DNA of 47,048 nucleotides from an uncultured Treponema sp. (GTDB lineage: Bacteria > Spirochaetota > Spirochaetia > Treponematales > Treponemataceae). Of this stretch, positions 46,994-47,048 are shown in pieces. The stretch spans positions 1-47,048 of the forward strand of contig CALFIX010000060.1 of assembly GCA_937877515.1 (NCBI GenBank), read 5' to 3'. The notes beneath the pieces are model-generated. The model searched no databases. It saw only the letters and a program-made list of their open reading frames with translations, and was not told where the DNA came from. The translations under genes and the position numbers were made by a program. The stretch's first letter is position 1; each line of letters starts with the position of its first letter.

Positions 46994-47048
46994 TGAGCTA
47001 CTGCAGATTCGAACTGCAGACCCACGCCTTAAAAGGGCGTTGCTCTAC
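46994..47048 (-). tRNA. tRNA-Lys(UUU), 5' end outside window
   Basis: Read on the minus strand, the window edge gives a GTAGAGC D-arm end, an anticodon arm ACGCC-CTTTTAA-GGCGT with anticodon UUU, a short variable region, a T-arm TGCAG-TTCGAAT-CTGCA and an acceptor strand GTAGCTC with discriminator A (46994). CCA is not encoded. About 20 bases at the 5' end lie beyond the window. Confidence 0.9.

Noticed and set aside
1..47048. CRISPR array, insertion sequence or prophage
   Set aside because: No regular direct-repeat/spacer series, transposase motif, terminal inverted repeats or phage structural genes were seen.

Overview
The window comes from a spirochaete, most likely a host-associated or anaerobic Treponema. 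The evidence is AT-rich DNA with strong AAGGAGG ribosome sites, many short-lipobox lipoproteins, a BMP/PnrA-type nucleoside ABC system, bactofilin, the paired DUF4912 and DUF1957 genes, HAMP/SpoIIE-type phosphatases and a poly-G tract of the kind treponemes use for phase variation. No protein was searched against a database; all names rest on recognised motifs and family architecture.

Layout. Bases 1-1259 hold the end of what looks like a defence island: an HTH-type protein and the first 66 codons of a PAPS-reductase-like protein. It joins the 3' end of an isocitrate dehydrogenase gene through about 21 bases that fit both genes, which suggests an assembly chimera or a microhomology deletion. 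Bases 1161-7200 are ordinary: icd, a small outer-membrane-like protein, an ABC exporter pair preceded by a 35-codon leader ORF, methionine aminopeptidase and a J-domain protein. Bases 7210-14335 are an iron/siderophore uptake cluster on the minus strand: TonB-dependent receptor, lipoprotein, two FecCD permeases, ATPase and binding protein. It contains a TonB C-terminal remnant and a shared candidate operator upstream of the receptor and the lipoprotein. Bases 14336-14909 are decayed sequence with a beta-helix protein remnant.

Bases 14910-21619 form one plus-strand unit: xanthine phosphoribosyltransferase, BMP-family binding lipoprotein, an intrinsic terminator, a two-domain ATPase, two permeases and a GH1 beta-glycosidase. 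It looks like a purine/nucleoside or glycoside salvage system. Bactofilin, a TPR protein, MtaB, GrpE and DnaK follow. DnaJ is separated from DnaK by accessory lipoprotein genes, one of which is switched off by a run of nine G in its signal peptide.

Bases 30698-43905 encode a dense partner-switching signalling set: two membrane SpoIIE-type phosphatases, a STAS antagonist, a VanY-like carboxypeptidase, a CDF metal exporter, a 1553-residue beta-propeller/HAMP/PP2C receptor and its translationally coupled repeat-protein partner. No anti-sigma kinase lies in the window. The end carries DUF4912, a GH57/DUF1957 protein that has lost its catalytic motifs, DUF2147 and a partial tRNA-Lys.

Two themes cross the window. 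At least six genes lack a Shine-Dalgarno site and have a sigma-70-like -10 box five or six bases before the start codon, suggesting leaderless mRNAs. Several signalling or catalytic proteins (GH57, two of three PP2C domains) have lost key active-site residues while remaining intact reading frames.
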